This document shows positions 54,515-63,238 of a stretch of 64,000 nucleotides of DNA, piece by piece. Numbering within the stretch: position 1 is the first letter of the stretch; every line of letters begins with the position of its first letter. The DNA is from JASGKO01 sp049840595 (GTDB lineage: Bacteria; Verrucomicrobiota; Verrucomicrobiia; Chthoniobacterales; Chthoniobacteraceae), in contig JASGKO010000036.1 in assembly GCA_049840595.1 (NCBI GenBank), positions 186,001-250,000 of the forward strand, read 5' to 3'. A model generated the notes under the pieces. The model made no database searches. It was not told where the DNA came from and saw nothing but the letters and a program-made list of their open reading frames with translations. The translations under genes were made by a program, and so were the position numbers.

Positions 54515-54720
54515 TGGCGAAAAGCAGGTCTTCTGACTCCAAGGTCGTCCTACTCACCCCGCCTTACCGCGCCAAACCGCACGCAGTGGCATTGTGGGGC
54601 TTTCGTCGCTTGTTACAGCGGCGCTACCGTCCGGGATTTGCACCCGATTCCCTATTCTCTTCAGGCCGTAACCTGAAGCACTCCTCGCCAAAAGAGGAAA
54701 CCACAACCGGTGGTGCCCTC
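54515..54720 (-). promoter_or_regulatory. cobalamin (AdoCbl) riboswitch controlling nrdB-dcd-nrdA
   Basis: Read on the minus strand, the aptamer core GGGAATCGGGTGCAAATCCC is followed by GGACGGTAGCGCCGCTGTAA, matching the conserved GGTGaaAaTCC...CGGTcCCGCCACTGTAA segment of B12 riboswitches. Further on comes AGTCAGAAGACCTGC (54524-54538), a match to the B12 box. Aptamer ends are approximate. Cobalamin binding should favour the downstream terminator and turn the class I reductase operon off. Confidence 0.88.
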
Positions 54721-54900
54721 ATTTCAAAGAACTACCGCATATATGCCCTACATCTGGTATTTTGGTCAATCCATTTCCCCCAATTTTCGGGCTTTTTCTT
54801 GCCCTTCTCTGTAAACATTTTCACCAACGAAATTTCCAACCAAAAAGAGACACCATCGCAACATGAATTTCCCCACCATCGATGCCCAAAATGCCCTGAC

Positions 54901-55332
54901 CTAAATGGGTGGCTGAATTTGTTTTTCGGGGAAAAGCGCTTTGATCTCCGGGCGAGTGAGAACTCCATAGCCCCACCACGAAAAGAGTCCCAATCCCATA
55001 CCGGCCAAAGAGCACCCCAAGCGCACCTCCAGCGCTGAAAAACCGGCGACACTGGTCACTCCAAAAAAGAGAACCAAGGCCGCCCCGACGAAAGAGATCA
55101 CCATAGTGAAGGCAGCCAGAAATACGCCCGCCTTTCGCCAAAAAGGTCGAAGCCTCAACAGCCCCACTCCGACCAATAAATGAACGACATCCAGTCTGAT
55201 CATCAGATGCCCCGAAGGACTCGGTCGGCTCATCATCCATATTGCCCAAATACCACTCCCGATGAACGCCAGAGCCACAATCACCAACGGCATCGGGCGT
55301 GCTTGCGGCGTGGTTGAAGGAAAAGAATCCAT
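54901..55332 (-). CDS. small multi-pass membrane protein, function unknown
   Basis: A 143-residue protein with four hydrophobic segments (LVIVALAFIGSGIWAIWM, VVHLLVGVGLLRLR, FLAAFTMVISFVGAALVLFFG and GCSLAGMGLGLFSWWGYG). No catalytic motif and no known family recognised. Read in the same direction as the nrd operon but upstream of its riboswitch; the AT content around it is higher than in the neighbouring genes. Confidence 0.6.
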   Translation of the reverse strand: MDSFPSTTPQARPMPLVIVALAFIGSGIWAIWMMSRPSPSGHLMIRLDVVHLLVGVGLLRLRPFWRKAGVFLAAFTMVISFVGAALVLFFGVTSVAGFSALEVRLGCSLAGMGLGLFSWWGYGVLTRPEIKALFPEKQIQPPI

Positions 55333-55406
55333 CTGCGGGAAGCGAACTAATCCAATCTATTCACCAAGCGGTCGCTGGGACAATTCCTAATTCCAAACAG
55401 AATCCC

Positions 55407-55679
55407 TCACTCCGCTGTCGTCGGATCAATCACCCGCTTTATTTCCGATACCTTGTTTGCCGGAAAACCACCTTTCGCGGCGTGTTCCTTCACCAGCTCT
55501 TCGTTGGGTGCAATATAGACACAATAGACCTTGTCATCGGTTACATAGCTCTGCACCCACTGAATCTCCGGCCCCAGCTGTCGCAATACCCCGCAGGAAG
55601 TTTGCGAAATTGCCTGCAGTTCTTCACCCGAGAGCTTTCCCGCCCCCGGAATCTCACGCTCGATCACATATTTAGGCAT
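55407..55679 (-). CDS. DUF4242-type small protein
   Basis: A 90-residue soluble protein beginning MPKYVIEREIPGAGKLS, with WVQSYVTDDKVYCVYIAPNE in the middle and HAAKGGFPANKVSEIKRVIDP at the end. This pattern fits the DUF4242 ferredoxin-like family, which includes a nickel-responsive Streptomyces protein; the function here is unknown. Start at the Met of MPKYV; 6 more codons are open upstream. Confidence 0.75.
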   Translation of the reverse strand: MPKYVIEREIPGAGKLSGEELQAISQTSCGVLRQLGPEIQWVQSYVTDDKVYCVYIAPNEELVKEHAAKGGFPANKVSEIKRVIDPTTAE

Positions 55680-55731
55680 GACTTGATTTCCTATCATTTT
55701 TAGGAATCATCTGCCAAGCCACATTACACGG

Positions 55732-55929
55732 TTATTTAATCTCCGGCGAAGCTTCCTTCTCCCGTCGTTCCCGGCCTGCTTGCAAGCGCAAGCTCAGCGT
55801 CTCTGCCTCCTCCAGCCACTCCAGTTTTTCGCGGAAAGTCATCTGCCGATCCAGCCGTCGGTCAAATTCCCGGCTGCCTTCGGCAGTTCCCCATTTCCAG
55901 TCCGGCTTGATGACTTCGTCTTCGTTCAT
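55732..55929 (-). CDS. small charged protein paired with a nucleotidyltransferase
   Basis: A 65-residue highly charged helical protein (TFREKLEWLEEAETLSLRLQ in the centre) with no membrane or signal segment. It overlaps the stop of the upstream nucleotidyltransferase gene by ATGA, so the two are co-translated. Size and arrangement resemble a toxin-antitoxin pair, but no antitoxin DNA-binding motif is visible. Confidence 0.6.
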   Translation of the reverse strand: MNEDEVIKPDWKWGTAEGSREFDRRLDRQMTFREKLEWLEEAETLSLRLQAGRERREKEASPEIK

Positions 55930-56417
55930 TGAACTCTTATAAGTTCCTCAATATCCAGCAAATCCTGGGGTCGTCCAGCTTCACGCTTCATTTGCAACAA
56001 GGCTGGCAACGAAAGAAACGCCGCCTCCACGCCCGGCGCCACCTCCTGCAGCATGGCCTGCGCGCGTTCGGCAGTAAATTCAAAGGGTTCGTAAATGAAA
56101 ATGTCGATCGGCGTTCGCTGATGCCTGTCGCTCCAGAGTTTTAACACAAGCATCTGCTTCTCCCGCTTCCAGACCGCCCTCATCTCCGGGTCCAGGACGT
56201 CCTTCATCTCCACCGGGATGGCAATTTGATAGCCAATTTCAAACAAGCAGTTCAATCCGCGTTCGATGTTTTTACTTTCCAACCGGATCACCAGATCCAC
56301 ATCCCGCGTCAACCGCACAAATCCATGAGCATTCACAGCCAGCCCCCCCACCACCAGATATTCGATCCCGGCGTCGTTCAGTGCTTTAATGATCGCTTCG
56401 ATGCTTCGAGTTTCCAT
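55926..56417 (-). CDS. nucleotidyltransferase-fold protein (AbiEii/DUF6036-like)
   Basis: A 163-residue protein of the DNA polymerase beta-like nucleotidyltransferase superfamily. The core motif is YLVVGGLAVNAHGFVRLTRD followed by VDLVIRLE, giving the helix GG and the DVD acidic pair; a third acid may be in TPIDIFIY. Such proteins occur as toxins of type IV-like systems and as uncharacterised enzymes. It starts a two-gene unit with the small protein downstream. Confidence 0.75.
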   Translation of the reverse strand: METRSIEAIIKALNDAGIEYLVVGGLAVNAHGFVRLTRDVDLVIRLESKNIERGLNCLFEIGYQIAIPVEMKDVLDPEMRAVWKREKQMLVLKLWSDRHQRTPIDIFIYEPFEFTAERAQAMLQEVAPGVEAAFLSLPALLQMKREAGRPQDLLDIEELIRVQ

Positions 56418-56567
56418 GAGAATGGGTGTCTGCCATTACCACCCTTCCAAAACCGTCTAGAAATCAAAAGCTCAAAAGCTGTTTCCACCCGTAAGCTTCG
56501 CGGTTAACTTTCTCTCATATATTCCCACTTCCCATCTCCGGCATTTCCCGCCAAAGATAGCGTTCCC

Positions 56568-57751
56568 ATGTTCGACCTGACGATCCTGATGCCCTGCTTG
56601 AATGAAGCTGAGACGCTTGCCCAGTGCATCGAAAAAGCCAAGGCCGGCCTCGCCAAGGCCGAGGTTTCCGGAGAGATCGTGATCGCCGACAACGGCAGCA
56701 CCGATGGCTCGATCGAGATCGCGCAAAAGCACGGCGCACGGGTCGTCCACGTGACCGAAAAGGGCTATGGGAGCGCCCTGCGGGGGGAATCGCCGCCTCG
56801 GACAGCCGCTGGATCATCATGGGCGATGCCGATGACAGCTACGATTTCTCCGACATCACCGGCTTTGTCGCGAAGCTCCAGGAAGGCTACGACCTCGTGA
56901 TGGGCTGCCGACTCCCCTCCGGCGGTGGCACCATCATCCCTGGTGCGATGCCGTGGAAAAACCGCTGGATCGGCAATCCCATCCTTTCCACGATCGGCCG
57001 CACCTTTTTCCAATGCCCGGCACATGATTTCCATTGCGGCCTGCGCGCCTTCACCCGCGAAGGTTACGAGCGCCTCGACCTCAAGACCACGGGCATGGAA
57101 TTCGCCAGCGAGATGGTCATCAAGGCGACTCTTCACGGCCAGCGCATCGCCGAGACCCCGACAACGCTGCACCCGGATGGCCGCTCGCGTCCGCCCCACC
57201 TGCGCCCGTGGCGCGATGGCTGGCGACACCTGCGCTTCATGTTCATCTACTCGCCCCGCTGGCTGTTCCTCATCCCGGGGCTGGTGCTCATGGTGCTGAG
57301 CCTTTTTGCCAGCGGCGTCCTTGCGGTAGCCAATCAACAAATCGGGGGAATGAGCTTTAACGTCGGCACGCTCATCGTCGCCGCCATGGGGATCGTGATC
57401 GGGCTCCAGCTCGTGTGCTTCGCCTTTTTCACCAAGGTCTTCGCCATTGCCGAAGGGCTCCTGCCAGCCGACCCCGGCTTCTCCAGGCTCTTCAAGATTT
57501 TCTCCCTCGAGCGGGGCGCTATTTTTGGGGTATTCCTCAAGATCACCGGAGTCGGCATGCTGCTGTGGTCCGTATGGATCTGGAAAAAAGCAGGCTATGG
57601 CGCGCTCCCCTATGAGGAAAACATCCGCCGCCTCGTGACAGCGGCAACGCTGATCGTGCTGGGCATCCAAATTATCTCGGCCAGCTTTTTTATGAGCGTG
57701 CTCGGCCTCAAGACGACAGATCGCAAGCCACCTGCTCCTGAGAGCGAGTAG
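56568..57751 (+). CDS. family 2 glycosyltransferase with C-terminal membrane segments (apparent frameshift)
   Basis: A polyprenyl-phosphate glycosyltransferase-like enzyme of about 394 residues. The catalytic domain begins FDLTILMPCLNEAETLAQCI and has VIADNGSTDGS, the DxD-type motif in IMGDADDSYDF and HDFHCGLRAFTREGY. The second half has four membrane segments (LFLIPGLVLMVLSLFASG and others). The frame breaks at the six-G run 56782-56787: GYGSALRG is in the first frame and GIAASDSRWIIMGDADDSYDF in the second. Seven Gs would restore one frame, so a one-base loss in a homopolymer is likely. First gene of a five-gene glycosylation operon. Confidence 0.85.
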
Positions 57752-57835
57752 CGCTGAAATGACGATCTTTTCAGATTTAGCAAGGCTGGTTGCATTTTTG
57801 CAGCCAGCGGCTAAAACACTGTCCGTTTTTCACGC

Positions 57836-58261
57836 ATGGAATCCACAACCACCGCCACTCCAAAGAAACAGCATATCTTTCACCGCCTGTTTTGGTTCGG
57901 GGTGGGCGGCCTGATCAGCGTAATGCTCAACTGGGGCCCTTTCGAGTGGCTCAAGCACTCCGGCATGGCAGAGTGGCTGGCCAACGCGCTCAGTCTCAGC
58001 TTTGCCACCCTGCTGATGGCCTGGTGGAACTACCACATCAACTTCGATACCGATCACCACTTTCACGAGTGCCTGCCGCGCTATCTGAGCAGTCTCGTTG
58101 TCTGCGCCCTGATTAGCTATCTGCTTACCCTCACCGGAGTGAAAAGCATCGGGCACACCCCGCTGCTGCGGTTTTTGATTTTCTTCTTCGTGCAGGGTTT
58201 CATCAGCATCCCGAAGTTTCTGCTTTACCATTACTGGGTCTATCCGCAGACAAAAGCGTGA
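57836..58261 (+). CDS. GtrA-family membrane protein
   Basis: A 141-residue protein with four hydrophobic segments and the GtrA pattern: LFWFGVGGLISVMLNWGPFE at the start, NALSLSFATLLMAWWNYH, and the closing FISIPKFLLYHYWVY. GtrA proteins are thought to flip undecaprenyl-phosphate-linked sugars across the inner membrane. Located between the GT2 and the GT-C-type genes, the expected context. Confidence 0.85.
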   Translation: MESTTTATPKKQHIFHRLFWFGVGGLISVMLNWGPFEWLKHSGMAEWLANALSLSFATLLMAWWNYHINFDTDHHFHECLPRYLSSLVVCALISYLLTLTGVKSIGHTPLLRFLIFFFVQGFISIPKFLLYHYWVYPQTKA

Positions 58262-58304
58262 CCAGTTTCACGGCCATTGCTTTTTCTATCGTTCCCATCG
58301 CTCA

Positions 58305-59837
58305 ATGACTTCCGCATCCACTGTTTCGCCGCCCGCTTCCACCTTCACCCGCCTCTGGCAAGCCCTGCGCGAGCCTTCGCGCAATCTGGAAATCGGGATG
58401 TGGATCATTCTGGTGCTGGCTACCTTTGGCATTCGCGCCCTGCTCGTCAAGCTGGTCCCGGTCGCCCTCTGGTCGGATGATGCAGGCTCTTATGTGGATT
58501 CCGCATTTCGCTGGGTGCATACCGGGATTTGGGAATCCGATCCCCGTCGCGGCCCGGTTTACTCGCTTTTAATCGCCTTTTGCACCAAGCTCTGGGGTGG
58601 CCTCGATGCCCTGATGGTCGTGCAACACGTGATGGGCGCCTGCGCCGCCCTGATGGGCATGATCACCGTACGCCTGCTCGCCGGTCGCCGGGCCATGCTG
58701 CCCATTCTGCTCTGCGGCTATGCTTATGGCATCTACGGCGTTCCGCTCAATCTCGAACACCTGGTCCGCAACGAGACCACGCTCTTTTTCTTTTCCGCCC
58801 TCACCTGGCTGGCCTGGGTTCTCGCCATCCGGCGTAAATCGTGGGTTTGCCTTGCCATTGCCGGGGTTGCCTGCGGCATGGTGGGCCTCACCAAGGGCTT
58901 TGTGCTTGGCCCCTGCGCGGGGATTATTTTGGTGGCCTGCTTCTTCGTCTTCAAGGACTCCCGCCGCCAGGCCATTCTCATGGCGCTGGTTTTTGCCGTG
59001 GCCTTTGCCTTCCCTACCATCGGAGCCAAGACACTGCGCAAGCTCACCCGGCACGATCGTCCTTCTGAACCACAGGACGGCATCCTGTTTTACGGTCGCA
59101 CCGCGCAGTTCACCTATCTGGAGGGAGGAATTGAGCCCGAGATCAAGGCCCAGATTCGCCAGGAAGTGGAAGATTATCGCAAGCTCCCCAAGCTGAATAA
59201 CAACCTCATCCTCAAGCGCACGGTGGTTCCTCACCTCCGGACTATCCTCGCGACCGAGAAGAAGACGCCGGAAGATCTGAACCGCCTGTGCCGTAACCTC
59301 GCCCTCGAGGGCATCTCCCACCACAAGCTCGCCTATACCAAGCAAGTCCTCGGTGACATCAAGGATCTCCTGCTCAATGGCGGTCGCCGCTTCAAGGCTC
59401 CGACGATCGATGAACTGCAAAGCAGTGCCGAGAACATCGAAAAGCGCCCAAAAAACGACCGGTTACTTCATCCTGATGAAACCGTAAAAACCCTGCATAA
59501 CCTCTCAAAAAACAAGAACTTACTCCGACCATACCTTCGCTGGCTGAACTCCTGCTGGCTCTTTCGTGTAACCCCGGTCCTTTTAACCACCCTGCTCCTT
59601 CCCTGGCTGTGCTGGCGCACGACTGGCAAGGAACGTTGGTGGTGGCTCACGGCAACCGGCACCTGGTATTTCTCCCTGGTCCTGCTCTCCACCATCGGTC
59701 GCCCGCTTGACCGCTATCTCATCCCGGTGGTTCCGGTAATGTTCATTACCTTGACCAGTGCCATCAGCATTTTCTGGCTCTGGATGATGAACATTCTTTC
59801 CCGAAAAAGTGCTATGCAATCGTCACAATCCATCTAA
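58305..59837 (+). CDS. multi-pass GT-C-type glycosyltransferase (ArnT/PMT-like)
   Basis: A 510-residue membrane protein with about ten hydrophobic segments. The acidic motif of the first periplasmic loop is LWSDDAGSYVDSAF, typical of the DD-type GT39/GT83 group, and GPVYSLLIAF follows. A soluble loop of about 150 residues lies in the middle (GAKTLRKLTRHDRP to the LLRPYLRWL helix). GT-C enzymes use polyprenyl-phosphate sugars to glycosylate lipids, polysaccharide or proteins outside the membrane. Acceptor unknown. Confidence 0.75.
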   Translation: MTSASTVSPPASTFTRLWQALREPSRNLEIGMWIILVLATFGIRALLVKLVPVALWSDDAGSYVDSAFRWVHTGIWESDPRRGPVYSLLIAFCTKLWGGLDALMVVQHVMGACAALMGMITVRLLAGRRAMLPILLCGYAYGIYGVPLNLEHLVRNETTLFFFSALTWLAWVLAIRRKSWVCLAIAGVACGMVGLTKGFVLGPCAGIILVACFFVFKDSRRQAILMALVFAVAFAFPTIGAKTLRKLTRHDRPSEPQDGILFYGRTAQFTYLEGGIEPEIKAQIRQEVEDYRKLPKLNNNLILKRTVVPHLRTILATEKKTPEDLNRLCRNLALEGISHHKLAYTKQVLGDIKDLLLNGGRRFKAPTIDELQSSAENIEKRPKNDRLLHPDETVKTLHNLSKNKNLLRPYLRWLNSCWLFRVTPVLLTTLLLPWLCWRTTGKERWWWLTATGTWYFSLVLLSTIGRPLDRYLIPVVPVMFITLTSAISIFWLWMMNILSRKSAMQSSQSI

Positions 59838-59848
59838 AAACTTAAACC

Positions 59849-60711
59849 ATGGATATCTCCCAGCTCTCCGTGAGCGTGCTCATCCCGGCGTACAACGAAG
59901 AAGGCGCCATCGAAGAAACCGTCGCCAAAATCGCGCAGCAGCGCACCCACTTCAAGGATCTGGAAATCGTGGTCATCAATGATGGCTCCAAAGATCGCAC
60001 GTCCGAAATTGCCCGAACCCTTCCCGTCACGCTCATTGAGCATCCAGTCAATCGCGGCTACGGCGCGGCCCTTAAAACCGGTCTCCAGCATGCCAAATAC
60101 GACTACATTCTCATCGCCGACGCAGACGGCACCTACCCGCTGGAAGACATCCCGAAGCTCTGCGCCGACGCCACCACTTACGACATGGTCGTGGGCGCCC
60201 GGACTGGCGATGTGGTGCAAATCCCGCTGATTCGCCGCCCCGGCAAGTGGATCATCACCCGGCTCGCCGAGTATCTCAGCCAGCAGGACATCCCCGACCT
60301 CAACTCCGGCCTGCGCGTCTTCCGCAAGGACGTCGCCCTGCGCTTCCTCACGCTCTACCCGGACGGCTTTTCGTTCACCACGACCATCACCCTCTCGATG
60401 CTGACGAACCACTACCGGGTGAAATTCGTGCCGATCAATTACCATCGCCGCATTGGCAAATCCTCGATCAAGCCCAGCGACTTCATCAATTTCACGATTC
60501 TCATCATCCGCATCTGCGCCTACTTCAAGCCGCTGAACGTCTTCGTTCCCCGGCCCTGGTGCTGATGCTCCTGGGCTTTTTCAAGGGCGTCGTGGACTAC
60601 CTGGGCCAGCATCACCTCGGCCTCCTCGCCATCGCACTCGTGCTCACCGGCATCCAGATGCTGTTTATCGGATTGCTGGCGGACCTGATCGACAAGCGGA
60701 TGAAGCTCTAA
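59849..60711 (+). CDS. polyprenyl-phosphate glycosyltransferase, GT2/DPM1-type (apparent frameshift)
   Basis: A dolichyl/polyprenyl-phosphate sugar synthase of about 287 residues. VSVLIPAYNEEGAIEETV, VVINDGSKDRTSEI, YILIADADGTYPLEDI and DLNSGLRVFRKDVAL are all family motifs. The frame breaks near 60548-60553 (CCCCGG): before it the protein reads PLNVFVP, after it, in the -1 frame, ALVLMLLGFFKGVVDYLG and a second helix (LTGIQMLFIGLLADLI). One lost base restores a normal C-terminal membrane hairpin. Starts 11 nt after the GT-C gene, so co-transcribed. Confidence 0.88.
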
Positions 60712-60778
60712 ACGGACTTCATGCAGCGAAAGACCGATTCCAGCACGCATTCAGGAAAAATCCGATCGGACCGGTGAA

Positions 60779-62416
60779 ATGTTTTCACGTCTCTTCCACT
60801 CCACGGTAGCAGCCATTCGCTCTTTCCTCGTTTCCTCGCGGGAGATTTTTAGCGTCGAGGTCCGCAGGACAAAGTTCAAGGAAGTCCTCTGGTGGTGCCT
60901 TCCGGCGATTCTTGCCGCGCTGGCCATCCGCACCGTGCTCACCTGGCAGATGCCCTGGGGCTATTTCCAGTTCGACTCGATGGATTTCGTAAAAACGGGA
61001 GCCGACCTCATTGGTCGCTGGAGATTCTCCATCCCAGGGAAGCGCTCCTTCCTCGTTCCCATTCTTTATACGATTCCCTTCCTGCTCCACCTCCCGGCGC
61101 TGCTGTTGATTCCGCTGGCGCAGCATCTCCTCGGGATTTTTCAGATTTTTTTCATGGGGATCATTGTGCGCATTTGGTTCGTGCGCTGGAGGCTGATGAT
61201 TATCCCCGCCACCCTCTGGCTTGCGATCTGCCCGTGGATCCTTTGGTTCGAGCATACGCTCATGAGCGAAAGCCTTACCCTGTTTTTCCTGCTGGCTGAC
61301 CTTTGCCTTGGCTCCCTGTGGGTTAAAACCAAGCGCCGCGAATATTTCATCTGGCTGCTCATCTCCCTCTTCCTCAGCGCCGGCACTCGCGGCGAGGCTC
61401 GCTTCTATTTCCTTTTCGCGCTCCTTCTCCTCCCTTTCACCGTAAAGTGGCAATGGAAAAGCCTCCGCCCCTATCTAGCGGGGACTTTCGGCTGCCTGAT
61501 CGTTCTTTCCATCATCTGTAAGAACAACACCACTGCCCCCGCCTACCTTTACGCCTCCCTGGTGGATTTGACGCCCGACCATTCCAAATTCGTCCCCGGC
61601 TTTGAAAAATACATCATCCCGCTGCGCGACCAGTGCCGTGCCAAGTGGCTCGAATTTCCCGCCGATACCGTCAAGGTCGCCAAGCAGGTCTCTGTCACAG
61701 CCAAGAAATTCCTGAAAGAACGCCATCCCGACGAAGAAGCGAAGCAAATCGGAGCCCGTATCCCCTCCGTGCTAAACCGGATGTCTCTGGAGATCCTCAT
61801 CGAAAACCCGACCACCGTTCTCTACTACCCCATTTTGAAAACCCAGATGGCCATTGATAGCTGGGTCAGCGGCGACTTCGATATTCACTATCTTCAGGAA
61901 AAGCAAACTTACGCCCTGCAGGCCAAGACCCACTACCTCACTCCATTAACGCAGGGATTACTCGGCAAATCAGTGGACCAACCCACCTTGGACAACTTCA
62001 TCAAGACCCACTACGACCCCAAACCGGTGGCCTGGTTTGGAAGATGGGCCGCGACCTGGAATCAAACCATGATCTCCCTGCGCACCCCGGACGCCGACAT
62101 CCGGCAGGAACGCTGGGTGCATGATTATATCAAGGGCATCCCCGAGGGAGAATCCCGCATGCCCGGCTGGCCTTTGTTCTACCCCATCGCGATTCTAGGC
62201 ATAATAATTAGTCTCATTTACCGCCATCCCCAGCGCCTCCCGATCATCGCCTGGGGCTTTACCATGCTCTGCGTATGGTACACCGCGCAGATGATTGGCA
62301 ACGCAACTCCCCGCTACCGGTTTGTTTACGAGCCGTTTCTCTGGATTTACGTCTTGCTTCTGATTGACCGGCTGATTTCACCGTTGAGCTGGTTCCGGAA
62401 AAAGCCGGTGTCGTGA
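60779..62416 (+). CDS. multi-pass membrane glycosyltransferase-like protein (GT-C type)
   Basis: A 545-residue protein with about ten hydrophobic segments (WWCLPAILAALAIRTVLTW, LLIPLAQHLLGIFQIFFMG, IIISLIYRHP and others), acidic residues in the first loop (YFQFDSMDFVKTG) and a large soluble loop in the second half (about 270-460). The layout parallels the GT-C gene at 58305, and the genomic context supports a sugar transferase, but the motif evidence is weaker. Last gene of the glycosylation operon. Confidence 0.65.
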   Translation: MFSRLFHSTVAAIRSFLVSSREIFSVEVRRTKFKEVLWWCLPAILAALAIRTVLTWQMPWGYFQFDSMDFVKTGADLIGRWRFSIPGKRSFLVPILYTIPFLLHLPALLLIPLAQHLLGIFQIFFMGIIVRIWFVRWRLMIIPATLWLAICPWILWFEHTLMSESLTLFFLLADLCLGSLWVKTKRREYFIWLLISLFLSAGTRGEARFYFLFALLLLPFTVKWQWKSLRPYLAGTFGCLIVLSIICKNNTTAPAYLYASLVDLTPDHSKFVPGFEKYIIPLRDQCRAKWLEFPADTVKVAKQVSVTAKKFLKERHPDEEAKQIGARIPSVLNRMSLEILIENPTTVLYYPILKTQMAIDSWVSGDFDIHYLQEKQTYALQAKTHYLTPLTQGLLGKSVDQPTLDNFIKTHYDPKPVAWFGRWAATWNQTMISLRTPDADIRQERWVHDYIKGIPEGESRMPGWPLFYPIAILGIIISLIYRHPQRLPIIAWGFTMLCVWYTAQMIGNATPRYRFVYEPFLWIYVLLLIDRLISPLSWFRKKPVS

Positions 62417-62546
62417 CACCGCGCCATGCTTTTCATTTCCGGTTGAGGTTGGAGCCGAATCTTTAACTTCAAAAAAAACAAAAAAAATCTTGCACCACTT
62501 TTGAAAAATCTATAAGAATGGGCCTCAAATTGGGCTTCAAAATACT

Positions 62547-63212
62547 ATGAATGGAAATGGTTCACAAATGATGGTTGGAAAAATTGCCTTACAGGGTAGT
62601 CGTAAAGAAGGCGTCTCCAAAAATATAAAGTGGCTTGCTGCTACCGTCCTCCTGGCGGGAATCAGCGCACACGCTGCTACCGTTGAACAACTTCTCCCAC
62701 AAGGAGTTACCATTAAAACGGCTTCTGACGCCCAGTTGCGTGAGGCGGCCAAGCAGTCGGCGGCAACTGATGCCTCTTCAACGACGGCCAACATCACCGA
62801 GGCGCTGAAACAACGCCACGACCTCGCCAGCACCAAGGCGCTGACCGCCGGTGCGATTGAAGGCATTCATCTTCGCTACGCCAGCGCCACTCCCGGATTG
62901 AATTCGGATGGCAAGTCCATTGCCGACGGTAAAGACGGCAAGGATATGGCGGCCAGCGAATGCCCCGAAATTCAGTCTTTGGTAGGTTCGGTCATCCGGA
63001 CCACCCCGCAGTACAATCAGCAGGTGCTCGATCTGGCGCTCAACATGGCGCCGGATTGCGTGATGCCTGCCGTGGCTGAAGGCTACTCCGACAGTGGAGT
63101 GCTGGAGCGCCACTTCGACTTCAGCCTATTGGATCCTCCTAATAAGTCCAATACTGTTTCGCCGCCCACGGTGACAGAAAATCCGAACAAGCCTGTTTCG
63201 GAATCGGAGTAA
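62547..63212 (+). CDS. secreted protein of unknown function
   Basis: A 221-residue protein with a late signal peptide (IKWLAATVLLAGISAHA, after a 27-residue basic lead), an alpha-helical domain containing SDGKSIADGKDGKDMAASE and a Pro/Ser/Thr-rich tail. Two cysteines (SECPEIQ, PDCVMP) may form a disulfide. It lies 26 nt upstream of a beta-barrel gene and is probably co-transcribed with it. Upstream, TTGCAC followed by TATAAG (about 62491-62518) could be a promoter, but the 15-nt spacing is short. Confidence 0.6.
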   Translation: MNGNGSQMMVGKIALQGSRKEGVSKNIKWLAATVLLAGISAHAATVEQLLPQGVTIKTASDAQLREAAKQSAATDASSTTANITEALKQRHDLASTKALTAGAIEGIHLRYASATPGLNSDGKSIADGKDGKDMAASECPEIQSLVGSVIRTTPQYNQQVLDLALNMAPDCVMPAVAEGYSDSGVLERHFDFSLLDPPNKSNTVSPPTVTENPNKPVSESE

Positions 63213-63238
63213 TTTAATTTCACATTTTAAGGGGATTT

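Larger units (their letters stand above)
54276..54900. other. 625-nt leader region upstream of nrdB
   Basis: No coding gene. It holds the minus-strand cobalamin riboswitch aptamer (54515-54720), the expression platform with an intrinsic terminator (54347-54397), and about 180 AT-richer nt upstream of the aptamer where the promoter should lie; no clear -35/-10 pair was picked out. Confidence 0.8.
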
